A stretch of DNA of 47,505 nt from Verrucomicrobiota bacterium (GTDB lineage Bacteria; Verrucomicrobiota; Verrucomicrobiia; Verrucomicrobiales; Verrucomicrobiaceae). Positions 1 through 8,812 of this stretch are shown here, piece by piece. A program made the translations under genes and the position numbers. The notes beneath the pieces are model-generated. The model did not search any database, was not told where the DNA came from, and saw nothing but the letters and a program-made list of their open reading frames with translations. Within the stretch, counting starts at the first letter, position 1, and every line of letters begins with the position of its first letter. The stretch covers positions 1 to 47,505 of the forward strand of contig VFKE01000014.1 in NCBI GenBank assembly GCA_009885695.1, in the 5' to 3' direction.

Positions 1-2
1 AG

Positions 3-296
3 ACGCACGACTTCCTCGCCGTGCGCCTCATGCGCGTGGAAAACGAGAGGGCAGACGCGCCGACCCGGGAAGAGATCAGGGCGGCCCAGCGGAGCAATTC
101 TGCAAGTGAAGCATCCGCCCCATCCGGCCAGGTTGATCTCAAGGCTCCTGCATCGAACATCATCGTGCCACCCAAGCCCCAGGGGGCGGATGCGCGAACC
201 ATCATTGGGTCCGAGAACTTGAAGGTTTATCTGGAGGTGGACTACATCCGCTTCCGTCAGCCTCCGCCCGAGAAAGCGGCGGCACCGAAACGGTGA
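3..296 (+). CDS. C-terminal end of an Amuc_1100-like type IV pilus locus protein (5' truncated)
   Basis: An open frame enters from the left edge and stops at TGA 294-296, so only about 97 residues are visible. The segment holds a short beta-rich stretch (FLAVRLMRVENE), then a low-complexity Ala/Ser/Pro linker, then a second strand-like piece ending in a basic tail. In Akkermansia the order Amuc_1100, Amuc_1099, Amuc_1098 places a periplasmic pilus-alignment-like protein directly before the Amuc_1099-like gene, and the same order appears here with a 23-base gap. The identity rests mainly on this gene order and on weak resemblance of the tail. The protein is probably anchored in the inner membrane through its missing N-terminus. 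Confidence 0.55.
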   Translation, partial: THDFLAVRLMRVENERADAPTREEIRAAQRSNSASEASAPSGQVDLKAPASNIIVPPKPQGADARTIIGSENLKVYLEVDYIRFRQPPPEKAAAPKR

Positions 297-319
297 CATT
301 CTGAAAATTTTATCACTTC

Positions 320-1309
320 ATGCATAAAGCCCAAGGAAAATACGAGAGCGTCATCCTGATCACCATGGCGATTCTGGCCATGGTAACTGGCGCTTGGTTT
401 ATCCGGATGACGTTAAGCTTCCCGGAGACATTGGCGCGCACGAAGGGTGTGGAAAAACCGTTCACCGGCGATATCCCAGTGGATAAGGTCAGGCAGGCCA
501 TCGAGCTGGCGCGGGCTGACTCAAAGCTCTGGAGCCCACCCATCCGCAACAATAAGTCCGTGCCGCTCTTCAAGTCCGTGCTGCTCCTGCTGAAATTCAG
601 CGAGCCTAACAACACCATCGACATGTTCACCGAGACGCCGCAGATCCGCCCCCCGATGACCAACAAATGGCTGCGGGAGAGTAATCTGCCAAAGATCGGG
701 GACACCCCCGCCTACCTGATTCCCAACGTGGGCGATCTCGACGCCGATAGTGACGGCTTTTCCAACAGGGAAGAGTTTGAGCAAGGAACCAATCCCACCG
801 ACGCCAAGATGCATCCGCCGGTCACGGACAAGCTTTATTTGGTCGAGCGCATTGCGCACAATCACCGGCTGATTCTCCGGTCTTCCAACCCCCCGTTCCA
901 AGTTGCCACCCCGGACGACAAGCCGCGGAAGAACTGGTTTGTTAACCCAGGCGACCGCTTCGGTGTGGGAGGTAGATTTATCGCCGGCAAGCTGGAGAAG
1001 AAAGTCGTGCCGGATCCCAGGGTTGGCGAGAGAGACGTCTCGGAACTTCAGGTGGAAGATACAGTGCGCAAGAACAACTTCACCCTCATCTTGGGCGTTG
1101 AAACCAATATTGCGGAATACGAAGCCGCTTTTGAATCCCGCCTCAAAGTGCGGGAGAGTGTGAAGGCTATGAAGGGCGATAACTTCCGCATCCCGAGTTG
1201 GCCGGACACGACCTACAAAGTCATTGACATTCAAGCAGACTCTGCGGTAATCTCCCCTCTGAATTCCAGCGGTGCACCAGCGAAAGAGATCATCATCAAG
1301 CAGAACTAG
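320..1309 (+). CDS. Amuc_1099-like pilus-locus membrane protein with a calcium-binding-type repeat
   Basis: A 329-residue protein with an N-terminal membrane anchor at about residues 11-31 (SVILITMAILAMVTGAWF) and a periplasmic remainder. Around residues 138-160 it carries DLDADSDGFSNREEFEQGTN, a thrombospondin type 3/EF-hand-like acidic loop that probably binds Ca2+. The region after residue 170 looks beta-rich. It sits between the Amuc_1100-like tail and the secretin, as Amuc_1099 does in Akkermansia, and is probably cotranscribed with both. The family has no settled biochemical role; a part in the inner-membrane/periplasmic pilus or secretion apparatus is inferred from context. The ATG at 320 is chosen because it puts the membrane helix near the N-terminus. 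Confidence 0.7.
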   Translation: MHKAQGKYESVILITMAILAMVTGAWFIRMTLSFPETLARTKGVEKPFTGDIPVDKVRQAIELARADSKLWSPPIRNNKSVPLFKSVLLLLKFSEPNNTIDMFTETPQIRPPMTNKWLRESNLPKIGDTPAYLIPNVGDLDADSDGFSNREEFEQGTNPTDAKMHPPVTDKLYLVERIAHNHRLILRSSNPPFQVATPDDKPRKNWFVNPGDRFGVGGRFIAGKLEKKVVPDPRVGERDVSELQVEDTVRKNNFTLILGVETNIAEYEAAFESRLKVRESVKAMKGDNFRIPSWPDTTYKVIDIQADSAVISPLNSSGAPAKEIIIKQN

Positions 1310-1430
1310 CCTCTTTTGGCGCACACGGGGAACACTCGAAATAATTATACGCCAAGTCAGCCATAGGTTAAGCATCACGCGGCACAATATCCCTTCTCAA
1401 GGCATCACTCCCCACATCTCCCACTCCCGA

Positions 1431-3986
1431 ATGATCAGCCCTCAACGCCAAATAAAACTCGAGTGCAAGGCAGCCTTGTTTGCAATATTTTTTACCATTA
1501 CGACTGCGACCACGTTCGCGGGATCTGGTGGATTTGGCGGGGGTTCATATTCTGGCATCGCTGACCGGGAAATCAACCGCCGACTCCAGCGCACGCATGA
1601 AGCCGAGGATGCCATTGCGAGGGGTGACAAGCATTACGCCGACGGCGACTACGAGCAGGCGCTGAACGAATACAAGACCGCACTCGACCTGCTGCCCGAG
1701 GCACCTGCCACCCAGCCTCTGCACGATGCCGCCACGGCGCGTTATTGCGATGCCGCCGTGGCTCTTGCGCGCGAGCGGGCCAAAGGCGGCCGCTATGACG
1801 ATGCCCGCACCCTGCTTAAAGATGCCCTGGCCCGCAATCCCGTGCATGTCGCGGCCAAGACCTTGACCAAACAACTTGATGACCCGGAGCGCTTCAACCC
1901 GGCCCTCAAACCCGAGCATGTAAAAAACGTGGCGGATGTGAACCGCCATTTGGAATTGGCGGTCGCATACGAGGAACTGGGCGACCATGATAATTCGATC
2001 AAAGAGTTTCAGGATGTTTTGAGAATTGACAAATACAACATTGCTGCCCGCCAGGGAATGGAGCGCGTGGAACAGGAGAAGACGCGCTATTTTGCTGCTG
2101 CGCGTGATCATACTCGCGCCCACATGTTGAATGAAGTCAACAAGGCCTGGGAGGAACAGATTCCCGTGAAGCTCCTGGCTTCCGAGATGACGAACATCAG
2201 CAACACCGCGAATGCCGGGCGCTACCTGATGGAGAAAATGCAGCGCATTATATTTCCCTCGGTGCAGTTCACGGGGGCAAGCGTCGAAGAGGCTGTCGAA
2301 TTTCTCCGTATCAAGAGCAAGGACCTCGACACCATGGAGCGCGACCCTTCCAGGCGCGGCGTGAACATCATCCTGCGCCAGGGCGCGGCCCCTTCTACTG
2401 CGGCCATTACTCTTGAACTGAGGGATGTCCCGATGATGGAGGCTCTGCGCTATATCACCGAGCTCGCGGGTATGAAATACAAAGTTGATCCGTTTGCCGT
2501 CCTTGTCGTTCCCGTGTCCGACGTGGGAACCGAGCTATACACGCGCACTTTCAAGGTTCCGCCAGATTTTCTTACCGGCGGTGCCGGCGATGGTGGCGCA
2601 GCCCCGGCGGCTCCCGCTGCTGCACCTGACCCGTTTGCCCCAGCTGCGCCTGGCGGCGGCCCTGGCGCTGGCGGAAGTTCACTGCCCCCCAGAGGAACCG
2701 CAAGCTCAATCCTGTTATCAAATGGCATTTCCTTTCCCGAAGGTTCATCGGCGACCTTCATCGCTGCGACATCACAACTGATCGTAAAAAACACCCAGCC
2801 GAACATCGATTTGGTCGAGGCCTTCGTTGACAGTCTGCTTAAGAAAATTCCGCAGATGATCACCATCAGCGCCAAGTTTGTTGAAATCAGTCAGAAAAAC
2901 ACCGACGAACTTGGTTTCGACTGGCTTCTTGGTGCGTTCAACTTTGGTGCCCCGGGCGTCTTTGCCGCAGGGGGCACGTCGGGCACCTCCGCGAATGGAC
3001 CGGTGAACGGCAGAGATTATCCCTTTGTTTTTCCCGGGTCACAGACCCCGGTTGGCGCGTTCCCGCTCACTGCCGGCAACCGCTCAGGTTCCGCGGCAAA
3101 CTTGCCCAATTCCATTGACGGTCAGATTCAAGGGACGGGCAACCAGGCCGTGCAGAAAGCTCCCGGTATTTTCAGTATCACGGGTGTGTTTACTGATCCC
3201 CAGTTTCAAGTTGTCATCCGCGCCCTCAGTCAGAAGAGGGGAGTGGATCTGATGAGCGCACCCAGCGTGACCACCCGCTCCGGCCAGCGGGCCAGTATAG
3301 AAGTAGTGCGCGAGTTCATCTACCCGACAGAGTTCAGCCCTCCTCAGATTCCCCAAACACAAGCCGGCGGACAAGGAGGCCAGGGCCAAAACAATGGTGG
3401 CGGGCAGGCGGCGGCGCCGGTCGCCGCACCCTCCAACCCGTCCGCATTCACGATGCGTCCTGTCGGTGTCAAAATGGAGGTGGAACCCGTCATCGGACCT
3501 GACGGCTACACCATTGATCTGAATCTCGTGCCAGAAGTCACCGAGTTTGATGGCTTTATCAATTACGGCAGTCCCATCCTGACCACCACAACGGATCTGC
3601 TGGGCAGATCATCCACCGTCGTTCTCACTGATAATAAGATCCAACAGCCCATTTTCTCCCTCCGTAAAGTGCAAACGGCTGTCACCGTTTGGGACGGCCA
3701 GACGGTCGCCATGGGTGGCCTCATCCGTGAGGACGTTCAGGATGTGCAGGACAAAGTTCCTGTCCTTGGCGACCTCCCGCTCATCGGCCGGCTTTTCCAG
3801 ACGAAAGCTCAGGACCACTTCAAGCGCAACCTGATCATCTTCGTCACCGCAAAGCTGATTGACCCCTCCGGACAACCGATTCGTAACACCAGCGGTTCCA
3901 CAGGCGCGACCGTTCCCGCAGGTGACGGTGTGGAAGGGGTTTCTGCCATTCCCGGCGCACCCGGACTCCTTCCTCCGTTGAAGTAA
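1431..3986 (+). CDS. Secretin (PilQ/GspD superfamily, Amuc_1098-like) with N-terminal TPRs
   Basis: An 851-residue outer-membrane secretin for type IV pili or type II-like secretion. The ATG at 1431 is chosen over in-frame upstream starts because it gives a signal peptide (residues about 8-30, hydrophobic, ending TTFA) and avoids overlap with the preceding gene. TPR-like helices follow at about residues 55-210 (GDKHYADGDYEQALNEYKTA). An N-domain region comes next, then an Ala/Gly/Pro-rich linker (nt 2570-2700), then the secretin core. The core has a Gln/Gly-rich insertion (nt 3355-3430) and ends with the family signature VPVLGDLPLIGRLFQ near nt 3757. The TPR front end replaces the AMIN domain of classical PilQ and is typical of the verrucomicrobial type. 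Confidence 0.9.
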   Translation: MISPQRQIKLECKAALFAIFFTITTATTFAGSGGFGGGSYSGIADREINRRLQRTHEAEDAIARGDKHYADGDYEQALNEYKTALDLLPEAPATQPLHDAATARYCDAAVALARERAKGGRYDDARTLLKDALARNPVHVAAKTLTKQLDDPERFNPALKPEHVKNVADVNRHLELAVAYEELGDHDNSIKEFQDVLRIDKYNIAARQGMERVEQEKTRYFAAARDHTRAHMLNEVNKAWEEQIPVKLLASEMTNISNTANAGRYLMEKMQRIIFPSVQFTGASVEEAVEFLRIKSKDLDTMERDPSRRGVNIILRQGAAPSTAAITLELRDVPMMEALRYITELAGMKYKVDPFAVLVVPVSDVGTELYTRTFKVPPDFLTGGAGDGGAAPAAPAAAPDPFAPAAPGGGPGAGGSSLPPRGTASSILLSNGISFPEGSSATFIAATSQLIVKNTQPNIDLVEAFVDSLLKKIPQMITISAKFVEISQKNTDELGFDWLLGAFNFGAPGVFAAGGTSGTSANGPVNGRDYPFVFPGSQTPVGAFPLTAGNRSGSAANLPNSIDGQIQGTGNQAVQKAPGIFSITGVFTDPQFQVVIRALSQKRGVDLMSAPSVTTRSGQRASIEVVREFIYPTEFSPPQIPQTQAGGQGGQGQNNGGGQAAAPVAAPSNPSAFTMRPVGVKMEVEPVIGPDGYTIDLNLVPEVTEFDGFINYGSPILTTTTDLLGRSSTVVLTDNKIQQPIFSLRKVQTAVTVWDGQTVAMGGLIREDVQDVQDKVPVLGDLPLIGRLFQTKAQDHFKRNLIIFVTAKLIDPSGQPIRNTSGSTGATVPAGDGVEGVSAIPGAPGLLPPLK

Positions 3987-3996
3987 AAAAAGAGTG

Positions 3997-4018
3997 GGTC
4001 GGCAGCCCTCTGCCGGCC
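3997..4018 (+). terminator. GC-rich hairpin after the secretin gene
   Basis: A 9-bp stem (3997-4005 with 4010-4018, one G-U pair) closes a CCCT loop 11 bases after the secretin stop codon. No T-run follows on the plus strand, so it is at best an atypical or Rho-dependent terminator, or an mRNA 3'-end stabiliser. Confidence 0.3.
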
Positions 4019-4141
4019 ATAGCCCGAATGAATGTCGGCGGAGGGCCGCCAATCCACTTTCAAAAGCCGCAGTGCGCACTGGATGTCAATTTTCAGGTCG
4101 AACCGGGTTGCCGGTTCGCTCTTTTCGCTTCAAGTGATCGC

Positions 4142-4738
4142 ATGAAAACCTGGATCGTCACCGGCGGCGCGGCCACCGGCAAGTCCGCATTTTGCAAGGT
4201 CGTGCTCGAACTTGAGCCCACGGCCAGACTGGCTTCAAGCGATGAGATGGTTCATGAACTCCTCGCCGAACCTCAAACGGCTCAGGCGGTCGCCAGGCTC
4301 TTCGGCGCCGATGTTCTTGAAGCTTCCGGTGAGGTGAATCGCAGTGTCCTGCGCTCGCGGGTATTCGCGTCTGAAGCGGCCCGGAAAGACCTCGAAGCGC
4401 TGCTGCATCCACTGGTCTATGCCCTACTGGAAAAGGCCCGGTCCTCCGCCGCCACGGAAGGGGTGCAACTTTTCATTGCGGAAATCCCTTTGTTCTACGA
4501 AGGTTCCCGGAACTTCCCGGCTGACCGCGTTATTTTGGTCGCTGCCGACGACGCCTCCCAGATTCGGCGCATGATGGAAACGCGCGGTCTTGATGCCAGC
4601 ACCGCGCAAAGCATCCTCGCCGCCCAGCTCCCGCTTGCGCGGAAACTGGAACTGGCCACCACCGTCGTCTGGAATGAAGGTTCACTCGAATTGCTACACT
4701 CCCAAGCGCAGCTTCTGCTGCAATCTACCGATCAATGA
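4142..4738 (+). CDS. coaE: Dephospho-CoA kinase
   Basis: A 198-residue cytoplasmic kinase that phosphorylates the 3'-OH of dephospho-CoA in the last step of coenzyme A synthesis. The P-loop GGAATGKS lies at residues 8-15 (Lys14). The CoaE-type segments LASSDEMVHELL, HPLVYALLEKA and IPLFYEG follow in order. Length fits the family (about 200). The ATG at 4142 is chosen because it places the P-loop near the N-terminus; a longer frame upstream encodes nothing recognisable. The stop overlaps the rho start (ATGA at 4735-4738), so the two are translationally coupled, and rnd follows. The usual D at the start of the second motif reads as S-S-D-E here, a mild variation. Confidence 0.88.
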   Translation: MKTWIVTGGAATGKSAFCKVVLELEPTARLASSDEMVHELLAEPQTAQAVARLFGADVLEASGEVNRSVLRSRVFASEAARKDLEALLHPLVYALLEKARSSAATEGVQLFIAEIPLFYEGSRNFPADRVILVAADDASQIRRMMETRGLDASTAQSILAAQLPLARKLELATTVVWNEGSLELLHSQAQLLLQSTDQ

Positions 4739-6129
4739 CTGAAAAAACCACCACGCAAGATGCCAAGCTCGACCCCGGGCCACCCGGGCCGTCTGTCGCC
4801 CCACTTCCCTATGCTCATCCCGTCCGCCCAACGGCGGATGCTTCCATGCTCAAGGCTGTGGCACCGTTTCCTGAAGAGGCATCCGTCAATGAACTTCAGA
4901 GCCGCCCCATCGGCGCTCTGCAAATCCTGGCGGGCGAACTCGGCTGGCGGATCAATGGCAGCCGCGGCAAACACCAACTCATTCACGAACTGATTTCATG
5001 GATGAGCCAGCACGGCACGCGCGTCACCGCGGATGGTTTTTTGGAAGTCCTTCCTGAAGGCTTTGGCCTGCTCCGCTATCCCCTCTATAGCTTCACCCCG
5101 TTGCCCGAGGATATTTTTGTGCCGCCTTTTGCGATGAAGAAGTTCATGCTCCGACCCGGCCAGAAACTTAAAGTCGTGGTCAAGGCTTCTCGCGACAAGG
5201 AAAAATTCGTCGCCATGGACCGGGTCATCGAGATTGAAGGCCAGCCCTTTGAAAACTGGCAGCCGACCGGAGATTTTGAAAAACTCACCGCCACCTTTCC
5301 GAATGAACGCATCATCCTCGAAACGCCGAAGAAGGCCTCTGTCAGTTCCCGCGTCATCGATCTGGTCGCACCCCTCGGCAAAGGCCAGCGCGCGCTCATT
5401 GTCGCATCACCCCGCTCGGGTAAAACGATGCTCCTTAAAGACATCGCCCGCTCCATCACCACCAACCATAAAGAAGTAACGCTCATCGTTCTTCTGCTCG
5501 ACGAACGTCCGGAGGAGGTCACCGACTTCGAGGAAACCGTGAACGCGGAGATTTACAGTTCCACTTTTGACCAGCCACCCAAGCGCCACCAGCAGGTCGG
5601 CGACCTCGTACTGGAACGCGCCAAACGCCTCGTCGAAATGGGCAGGGACGTCGTCGTTCTGCTCGACTCCATCACGCGCATGGCTCGCGGCCACAACGCC
5701 ATGCAAGGCGGCAAGGGACCCATCATGTCCGGCGGCTTGGGAACCCAGGCCCTGATGAAGCCCAAGAAATTCTTCGGCGCCGCACGCAAAGTCCAGGAGG
5801 GCGGCAGCCTCACCATCATCGCCACCGCGCTCGTGGAAACCGAGAGCCGCATGGACGATATCATCTTCGAGGAGTTCAAGGGCACCGGTAACATGGAAAT
5901 CAACCTCGACCGCGAGATCTCCGAGCGGCGGGTATACCCCGCGATCCATCTGCAGAAGTCCGGCACCCGCCGTGACGACATGCTCTACCATCCCGACGAG
6001 TTCAGGCGCGTCTCCGCCATCCGCAAACAACTCGCCGCCGTCCCTGCCGCCGAAGGCTTGGAGATGCTCATCCGCAACGTCGAACGCACCGGCAGCAATG
6101 CCGAGATCCTGCTCGCGGGCCTCAAATAA
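4735..6129 (+). CDS. rho: Transcription termination factor Rho
   Basis: A 464-residue hexameric RNA helicase that ends transcription at Rho-dependent sites. An extended N-terminus of about 55 residues, Pro-rich at first, precedes the Rho N-terminal helical segment (LQILAGELGWRINGSRGKHQ). The RNA-binding cold-shock fold follows (DGFLEVLPEGFGLLRYP, FVPPFAMKKF). The ATPase core has a P-loop (SPRSGKT, Lys230), Walker B (VVVLLDSITR), the Q-loop region (GGLGTQALMKPKKFFGAARK) and the C-terminal FKGTGNMEINLDREISERR block. All key motifs are intact. The ATG overlaps the coaE stop. A prominent rho fits the lack of strong intrinsic terminators across much of the window. Confidence 0.97.
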   Translation: MTEKTTTQDAKLDPGPPGPSVAPLPYAHPVRPTADASMLKAVAPFPEEASVNELQSRPIGALQILAGELGWRINGSRGKHQLIHELISWMSQHGTRVTADGFLEVLPEGFGLLRYPLYSFTPLPEDIFVPPFAMKKFMLRPGQKLKVVVKASRDKEKFVAMDRVIEIEGQPFENWQPTGDFEKLTATFPNERIILETPKKASVSSRVIDLVAPLGKGQRALIVASPRSGKTMLLKDIARSITTNHKEVTLIVLLLDERPEEVTDFEETVNAEIYSSTFDQPPKRHQQVGDLVLERAKRLVEMGRDVVVLLDSITRMARGHNAMQGGKGPIMSGGLGTQALMKPKKFFGAARKVQEGGSLTIIATALVETESRMDDIIFEEFKGTGNMEINLDREISERRVYPAIHLQKSGTRRDDMLYHPDEFRRVSAIRKQLAAVPAAEGLEMLIRNVERTGSNAEILLAGLK

Positions 6130-6144
6130 GCACCGTCCCGCACC

Positions 6145-7293
6145 GTGGCTGAACTAGGACACTCGTGGATCGATACGGAGGAGGCCCTCCGGACATTTCT
6201 CGATGGCGTTACGAAGAAAATCGATGCCGGCGAAGTTGATGCCTGCTACATCGACACTGAGGCCGATAGCCTTCATCACTACCAAGAAAAGCTTTGTCTC
6301 ATCCAGCTCGGCGTTGGTGGTCAGTTTGCCCTGATCGATCCTATCGCCATCAAAGAGATGCGCCCACTGATCGACGCGCTCGACCGGCTGGAAATCTGGA
6401 TGCATGGCGCGGACTACGACCTCACCATGTTTCGCCGCACCTACGGCTGGGTGCCGCGCACCGTGCGTGACACACAAATAGCCGCCCGGCTCGCGGGGCA
6501 TCGTCACTTTGGCCTCGCCGCACTGGTGGAACAGCACTTCGGCGTCACCATGTCCAAAGCCTCGCAGAAAGCCGATTGGAGCCGTCGCCCACTTCCGGAA
6601 AAAATGCTCACTTACGCTGTTGATGATGTCCGCTGGCTCCCGCCGCTGATCGAGAACCTCAAGGAAGAACTCGAGGACAAGGGCCGCTGGGCATGGTTCG
6701 AGCAAAGCTGCGTCGGGCTCCGCGCCGACGTTCTCGCCCGCCCCGAGCGGGTGCGCGATGAAGCCTGGCGCATCTCCGGCTCAGGTTCGCTCCGGCCCAG
6801 GGGCATGGCTCTGCTGCGTGCGATCTGGCACTGGCGCGACGGCATGGCCGCAGAGCGCGATGTGCCGCCATTTCGCATTCTCAACAATCAGCAGATGCTG
6901 GTCATGGTGGAGGAATTCGAGCGCAGTGATCGCGTGACGATTTCCGATCGCTGGCGTGGAAGCTGGCGGGAAACATTCCTCGATACCATTGACGCCGTGC
7001 GCGCCAGTGATGAAGCCACCTGGCCCCAGCGCCCGCGCAAGCAGGGCCGCCGCACCACCGAGGACGATCGTAACCGGATCGAAAAACTCTGCAAGTCACG
7101 CGACCTCATCGCGGAAAAACTCGGCATCGATACCGCCTTGCTCGGTTCCCGCGCGGTAATGGAGGGGCTTGTGCTCGACCGCAAAGGTTCTGATATGGAT
7201 CATCTCATGCCCTGGCAACGCGAGGCGCTGGGTGATGCGCTAAACCTAGAAAGGAAAATGGAGAACGGTTGTGACGGTGCAAAAGCGGGATGA
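6145..7293 (+). CDS. rnd: Ribonuclease D (DEDD 3'-5' exoribonuclease with HRDC domain)
   Basis: A 382-residue exonuclease acting on the 3' ends of tRNA and other stable RNAs. The DEDD catalytic residues are visible: Asp37/Glu39 in YIDTEADSL, an Asp in WMHGADYDLTMF, and the YAVDDVRWL motif at about residues 155-163 with the Tyr-x3-Asp of the DEDDy class. A helical HRDC-like domain follows at about residues 205-290 (GMALLRAIWHWRDGMAAERDV). A GTG start at 6145 is used, 15 bases after rho, so rnd is probably the third gene of the coaE-rho-rnd operon. Nothing looks broken. Confidence 0.92.
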   Translation: MAELGHSWIDTEEALRTFLDGVTKKIDAGEVDACYIDTEADSLHHYQEKLCLIQLGVGGQFALIDPIAIKEMRPLIDALDRLEIWMHGADYDLTMFRRTYGWVPRTVRDTQIAARLAGHRHFGLAALVEQHFGVTMSKASQKADWSRRPLPEKMLTYAVDDVRWLPPLIENLKEELEDKGRWAWFEQSCVGLRADVLARPERVRDEAWRISGSGSLRPRGMALLRAIWHWRDGMAAERDVPPFRILNNQQMLVMVEEFERSDRVTISDRWRGSWRETFLDTIDAVRASDEATWPQRPRKQGRRTTEDDRNRIEKLCKSRDLIAEKLGIDTALLGSRAVMEGLVLDRKGSDMDHLMPWQREALGDALNLERKMENGCDGAKAG

Positions 7294-7581
7294 AGCGCTT
7301 GTGGTGGAGCGGCTGGCGGCTGGACATGAGAGTGTTTTTTTGGGTGTTTCATCCCGACAATAACAGGCCGGCTTCCGCTGGGAGGCCCGGGAGCCATTTT
7401 CCTCCCAGCAGGTGACGCAGCAAGCGGGTCAATAACAGTGTCCATTTCTCGCTCGCGCTCCATGGCTCTGTGATGGTGCTCATTTGATGCAACCGCTTGC
7501 TCGTCACGCTCACCTACACGGCGATGTCCTCGCGATACTCGTGCAGCAGGCTCACTTTGATGGTGCGTTGCCCGCCGCTTT
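7294..7581. other. Intergenic stretch with a hairpin and a possible degenerate reading frame
   Basis: This is the convergent gap between rnd and nnrS. A perfect 8-bp stem (CTGGGAGG 7378-7385, CCTCCCAG 7401-7408) with a 15-base loop is present, but no T-run follows on either side. On the minus strand a 44-codon frame (7349-7483, ATG at 7483, Trp- and Leu-rich) is open, and the same frame continues upstream past an in-frame TAG. This could be the remnant of a coding sequence downstream of nnrS. I do not recognise a product. Confidence 0.3.
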
Positions 7582-8808
7582 TCACCTGGCCTCAGTTGCC
7601 AACCGATGCTGATCTTCCTCATTCCGCTTGACGAAGCGCCGCCGGTGCCAGAGCAACCAGGACAACACCAGCAGCGCCCAGGTGATTGCGGCGTAGATTT
7701 GATGCGAGACAGTTGTCGAAAGCACCCAGGCCGACGCGGCGCGGGTGGCGGCAGTCAAAACGGCCAGGAAGACCAAAAAACGCACCCATTTGCTCTTCAC
7801 GAAAAAACCATCCAGATCGCCGCTGTGACCGAATAGCACGCGACTCGCGACGACAAGGATCAACAGGCCAAATCCGCCGATGTAGAGCAAATGCTCGATG
7901 GAAACGTGCTGCGGGTAATTAAACGCGGGAAGTGCAATACCGATCAAACCGAGCCCTAAAGCCCAAAAAAGACCCGTGGTGAGTGATCCGGCTTGTTGGG
8001 TCTTCCATTGCACTTCGATGGGCAGATAGCTGGCTGCGACGATGGCTCGCACGGCATAGCCGAGTGTGACTTGGCCATAGGCTTCGAAGAAAAAACTGCT
8101 CACCAGCAGCAGCGCGGCAACAATGGCTCGCAGGAGCTTCGTTTTGGACTGCGCAGCGGTTTTGGGATCGCCGAATTCGCCGCCGAGCATGCGTGGGAAG
8201 ACAAACGAGCCGATGCCGAGCACCGGCGGTAGAAGCAGGCCCTGATAGAGCAGCAGATGCGCCAGACGCAGGCGTTGCAGGTCCATCAAAGTCGCCGGTG
8301 AGAGCAACATCGACGCTCCGGCGATACCGCAGGCCAGGCCGGTGAGAGCGAGGAGCATCTGCGGTGGCGGCGCTTCCTTGCGGAACTTCACCACACGAAT
8401 CACGAGGCATAGCAGCAGTGAAACGAGCAACGCGATGAAGAAACCATCTCCCCAAGTGTGTTGCAGTCGCAAATGACTGATGGCCGAAGCCTGATGCAGT
8501 GCGAAGAGCCAGAACAGTTCCAGCGGTGTCAGCTTTGGTGCTGTGGCCATGCGCGGACCGGCGGTGCCCAGAAAGCCGACGACAAAGGCACCGCCGAAGG
8601 CCTCGATCATGAGACGTGCGTGAACAAAGTTCGGATAGAAGCCGAGCTGTTGTGCATAAAACAGCGGCCATAGCGCCACGCCGATGATGCTCCATAGCGC
8701 TCCGCTGGCGAAGAAGAGGCGATATGGCTCCTCCGCGAGCCAGCGCAGGCCGTCTCTGCGCGAACCTTTAGCCTTATGTTTCTTGTGTTTGCAGGCGGGG
8801 AAGCTCAC
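7582..8808 (-). CDS. nnrS: NnrS family membrane protein (nitric oxide stress)
   Basis: A 408-residue polytopic inner-membrane protein with about 12 hydrophobic helices. The family signature is clear near the N-terminus: EEPYRLFFASGALWSIIGVA, then FVHARLMIEAFGGAFVVGFL and TAGPRM. Several membrane-embedded His residues (HARLM, HQASAISH, HLLLYQG) fit the haem- and copper-binding reported for NnrS. NnrS in Rhodobacter and Vibrio lowers NO toxicity or iron-NO damage, and its genes are commonly under NO-responsive control. It is the last gene of the nirK operon, 4 bases after the barrel gene. A short basic N-terminus (KHKKHKAKGSRRDG) precedes the family core. Confidence 0.9.
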   Translation of the reverse strand: MSFPACKHKKHKAKGSRRDGLRWLAEEPYRLFFASGALWSIIGVALWPLFYAQQLGFYPNFVHARLMIEAFGGAFVVGFLGTAGPRMATAPKLTPLELFWLFALHQASAISHLRLQHTWGDGFFIALLVSLLLCLVIRVVKFRKEAPPPQMLLALTGLACGIAGASMLLSPATLMDLQRLRLAHLLLYQGLLLPPVLGIGSFVFPRMLGGEFGDPKTAAQSKTKLLRAIVAALLLVSSFFFEAYGQVTLGYAVRAIVAASYLPIEVQWKTQQAGSLTTGLFWALGLGLIGIALPAFNYPQHVSIEHLLYIGGFGLLILVVASRVLFGHSGDLDGFFVKSKWVRFLVFLAVLTAATRAASAWVLSTTVSHQIYAAITWALLVLSWLLWHRRRFVKRNEEDQHRLATEAR

Positions 8809-8812
8809 AAGG

